From Thermoflexus sp. (GTDB lineage Bacteria > Chloroflexota > Anaerolineae > Thermoflexales > Thermoflexaceae), in the NCBI GenBank assembly GCA_017743605.1, contig JAGHYO010000021.1, positions 1-17,167 of the forward strand: a stretch of 17,167 nt of DNA. The letters are read 5' to 3'. The notes under the pieces were generated by a model. It was not told the DNA's origin and made no database searches. It saw nothing but the letters and a program-made list of their open reading frames with translations. Every line of letters begins with the position of its first letter. Position 1 is the first letter of the stretch. Made by a program: the position numbers and the translations under genes. Below, in pieces: positions 15,790 through 17,167 of the stretch.

Positions 15790-15794
15790 CTTAA

Positions 15795-15823
15795 ATTATA
15801 GGAGGGAGGAGGGATCCCGTCAA
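15795..15823 (-). promoter_or_regulatory. Strong sigma-70 promoter of the tetR-paa operon
   Basis: On the minus strand TTGACG (15818-15823, 5/6 match) and TATAAT (15795-15800, 6/6) are spaced by exactly 17 nt. Transcription should start near 15788, about 17 nt before the tetR ATG. This is the best-matching promoter I found in the window. Confidence 0.8.
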
Positions 15824-15913
15824 GGCCCTCGCCGCAGGATGCCCCCAAAGGCCGAGGTCGGGTTCGGCCTCAGGGATGCTCCGCTGCTGACTCCTGAGAG
15901 AAAACTCGGCATC

Positions 15914-16199
15914 GAGGCGAAAGCCCTCCTACCGGGAGCGGGAGCCGCTTTTGCCGCGACCTCCGAATTCGTAGGAGCGGCTTCAGCCGTGATCTCACTG
16001 CCTCAACGACAGAGGTTCGGGGCCAAAGCCCCTCCTACCAAGATCGATCTCTGTAACAGCGGCTTCAGCCGCGACCTTGCTGCCTTGATGACCAAAGTTC
16101 GGGGCTAAAGCCCCTCCTACCAGAATTGATTCTGGTTCGGCATCCAAATTGTTGAAGCTCGCTCAAAGCGTGAAGGTTCGGGGCTAGAGCCCCTCCTAA
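15914..16199. repeat. Second array of composite palindromic repeats
   Basis: Clear modules at 15971-16039 and 16051-16121 each pair a forward half (GCGGC-TTCA-GCCGC type) with a reversed half (GGGGC, 4-nt loop, GCCCC type, ending CTCCTACC). An extra reversed half lies at 16175-16199, and degenerate halves at 15914-15962. The array separates the moeA-like gene from the tetR-paa promoter. A further small inverted repeat, CCAGAAT-TG-ATTCTGG, sits at 16120-16135 between modules. Confidence 0.8.
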
Positions 16200-16225
16200 A
16201 AAACCCATTGCGCGGCCGGCCACGA

Positions 16226-16264
16226 CACGCCATCGGCTGGGATAGACCTCCGGCCGATGGCGTG
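16226..16264 (-). terminator. 12-bp stem hairpin after the moeA-like gene
   Basis: CACGCCATCGGC (16226-16237) pairs perfectly with GCCGATGGCGTG (16253-16264) around a 15-nt loop, beginning 15 nt past the stop codon. On the minus strand a run of six or more T follows (16196-16203), about 25 nt beyond the stem, further than in a classic intrinsic terminator. The most likely roles are termination or 3'-end protection. Confidence 0.5.
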
Positions 16265-16279
16265 CGGCGCCCCACCCGT

Positions 16280-17138
16280 TCATGGGCCGAGGCGGGCCAC
16301 CTCAACGCCCATCGCCCGGACATCATAACCCGGCAGCGCCGCCACCGCAGCCTGAAACCGGGAGTCATGCAGGAGCTCCCGGAGCGGGCGGAACCAGGGG
16401 TCCTCATACAGATCCTGGGGGATCACCAGATCATAGCGCTCCAGAGCCAGGGGGAGGAAATCCAGCCCCATCGCCGCCGCTCGAATCCCAAGCCCGACGT
16501 CAGCCCGGCCGCTGGCCACCGCTGCCGCCACCGCCAGATGCGTCAGCTCCTCCCGATCGTAACCCGGGATGGAGGCCGGATCGATCCCCAGGCGCTGCAG
16601 ATAGTAATCCAGCAGCACCCGCGTCCCAGCGCCCCGCTGGCGGTTAACGAACCGCACGTCCGGCCGCGACAGATCCCAGAGATCCCGGATGCCCTTTGGG
16701 TTTCCCGAGGCCACGATCAAGCCCTGCTCCCGATGGGCCAGGGTGACCACCACCACGGGCACGCCGGCCAGGTAGCGGCGAACATAAGGGAGGTTGTATT
16801 CGCCGCTCTCGGGATCCAGGAGATGGGTGCCCGCGAGATGACACTCCCCCCGCCGCAGGGCGATCAGCCCGCCCAGGCTGCCGGCGTTCGCGCTCCGCAG
16901 CCGCCGTCCCAGCCAGCGCTCCGCCAGGAACTGGGCCATCAGATCCAGCGCCATGTCATGGCTGCCGATGGCCAAAATCGTCCCCTCGATCGCCTCCGGA
17001 TCCGTATACAGCTCCACCGCCACCGTCTCCCCCTGGTCATAGCCCTCTACGAAGCGGGGGATCCGCAGGATCCCATCCGCCCGCACCAGGGAGGAGAGCA
17101 CCCCCGCCCCTCGGGAAAGCGGGGCGGCCACATAGCGT
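16280..17138 (-). CDS. MoeA-type molybdopterin protein fused to PBP-like domain, 5'-truncated
   Basis: Only about 285 C-terminal residues are present; the gene is cut by the contig end. The first 50 or so resemble the C-terminal (domain IV) part of MoeA, with LSRGAGVLSSLVRADGILR and EGYDQGETVAVEL. The remainder is a periplasmic-binding-protein-like domain (PBP_like_2) starting at ILAIGSHDMALDLMAQFL and including VASGNPKGIRDLWDL, FVNRQRGAGTRVLLDYYLQ and GRADVGLG, which may sense molybdate or an anion. Such MoeA-PBP fusions are annotated as molybdopterin biosynthesis proteins. The family's role is insertion of molybdenum into molybdopterin; the job of the fused domain is not established. The apparent start codon and the residues beyond 17138 are adapter-encoded and not part of the protein. 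Confidence 0.85.
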
Positions 17139-17167
17139 CTGTCTCTTATACACATCTCCGAGCCCAC
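17139..17167. other. Illumina Nextera transposase adapter (non-genomic)
   Basis: CTGTCTCTTATACACATCT begins at 17139 and is the reverse complement of the Tn5 mosaic end used in Nextera libraries; the bases that follow, CCGAGCCCAC, continue the Nextera read-2 adapter. Translated on the minus strand it yields the well-known artefact peptide MGSEMCIRDR. These 29 bases should be trimmed. Confidence 0.98.

Overview
The window is a GC-rich (roughly two-thirds G+C) bacterial contig fragment. Its composition, proline/threonine-tailed extracellular domains, CpXC protein, family-5 uracil-DNA glycosylase and phenylacetate genes suggest a thermophilic Chloroflexota (Thermoflexus/Anaerolineae-like) chromosome. 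The taxonomy is inferred from the overall flavour and not from a marker gene. The last 29 bases (17139-17167) are not genomic: they are Illumina Nextera transposase adapter, so the right edge is a raw contig end. No rRNA, tRNA, CRISPR array or intact transposon was seen.

Layout from left to right. 1-1236 holds no recognisable gene. A composite palindromic repeat (1245-1316) lies just downstream of a minus-strand gene for a CpXC zinc-binding protein (1333-2703), which has a plausible promoter and a 14-bp palindrome in its leader. A very small minus-strand gene at 3066-3215 encodes a 49-residue Flp-type pilin with a canonical prepilin peptidase site, and is followed upstream by an AT-rich non-coding island (about 3300-3620). 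Next come an eIF2B/IF-2B-like protein (3637-4476, minus), an array of composite repeats between divergent genes (4577-4810), a SAM methyltransferase (4861-5442, plus), folD (5452-6390, minus) and an SPFH/band-7 membrane protein (6419-7366, minus). Divergent from these are a family-5 uracil-DNA glycosylase (7503-8213) and a class A penicillin-binding protein (8233-10977), both on the plus strand. A DMT/EamA exporter converges on them (11107-11964, minus). A decayed fragment of a secreted DNRLRE-type domain (about 12160-12483, plus) follows.

The clearest functional unit is tetR-paaA-paaB-paaC-paaD (15771 down to 12553, minus strand), encoding most of the phenylacetyl-CoA ring epoxidase plus its TetR-family regulator. 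The genes overlap by 29, 29 and 7 nt. The unit is preceded by a near-consensus promoter (TTGACG, 17 nt, TATAAT) with a perfect 10-bp palindrome at the predicted transcription start, an arrangement expected of an autorepressing TetR switch. paaE (reductase) and the other paa genes are not in the window.

A second array of composite repeats (about 15914-16199) separates this operon from a truncated MoeA-type molybdopterin protein fused to a periplasmic-binding-protein-like domain (16280-17138), which has a strong hairpin after its stop codon. The repeat module, about 70 nt and built from two opposed short hairpins with compensatory base changes, occurs at least six times and is the most distinctive non-coding structure here.
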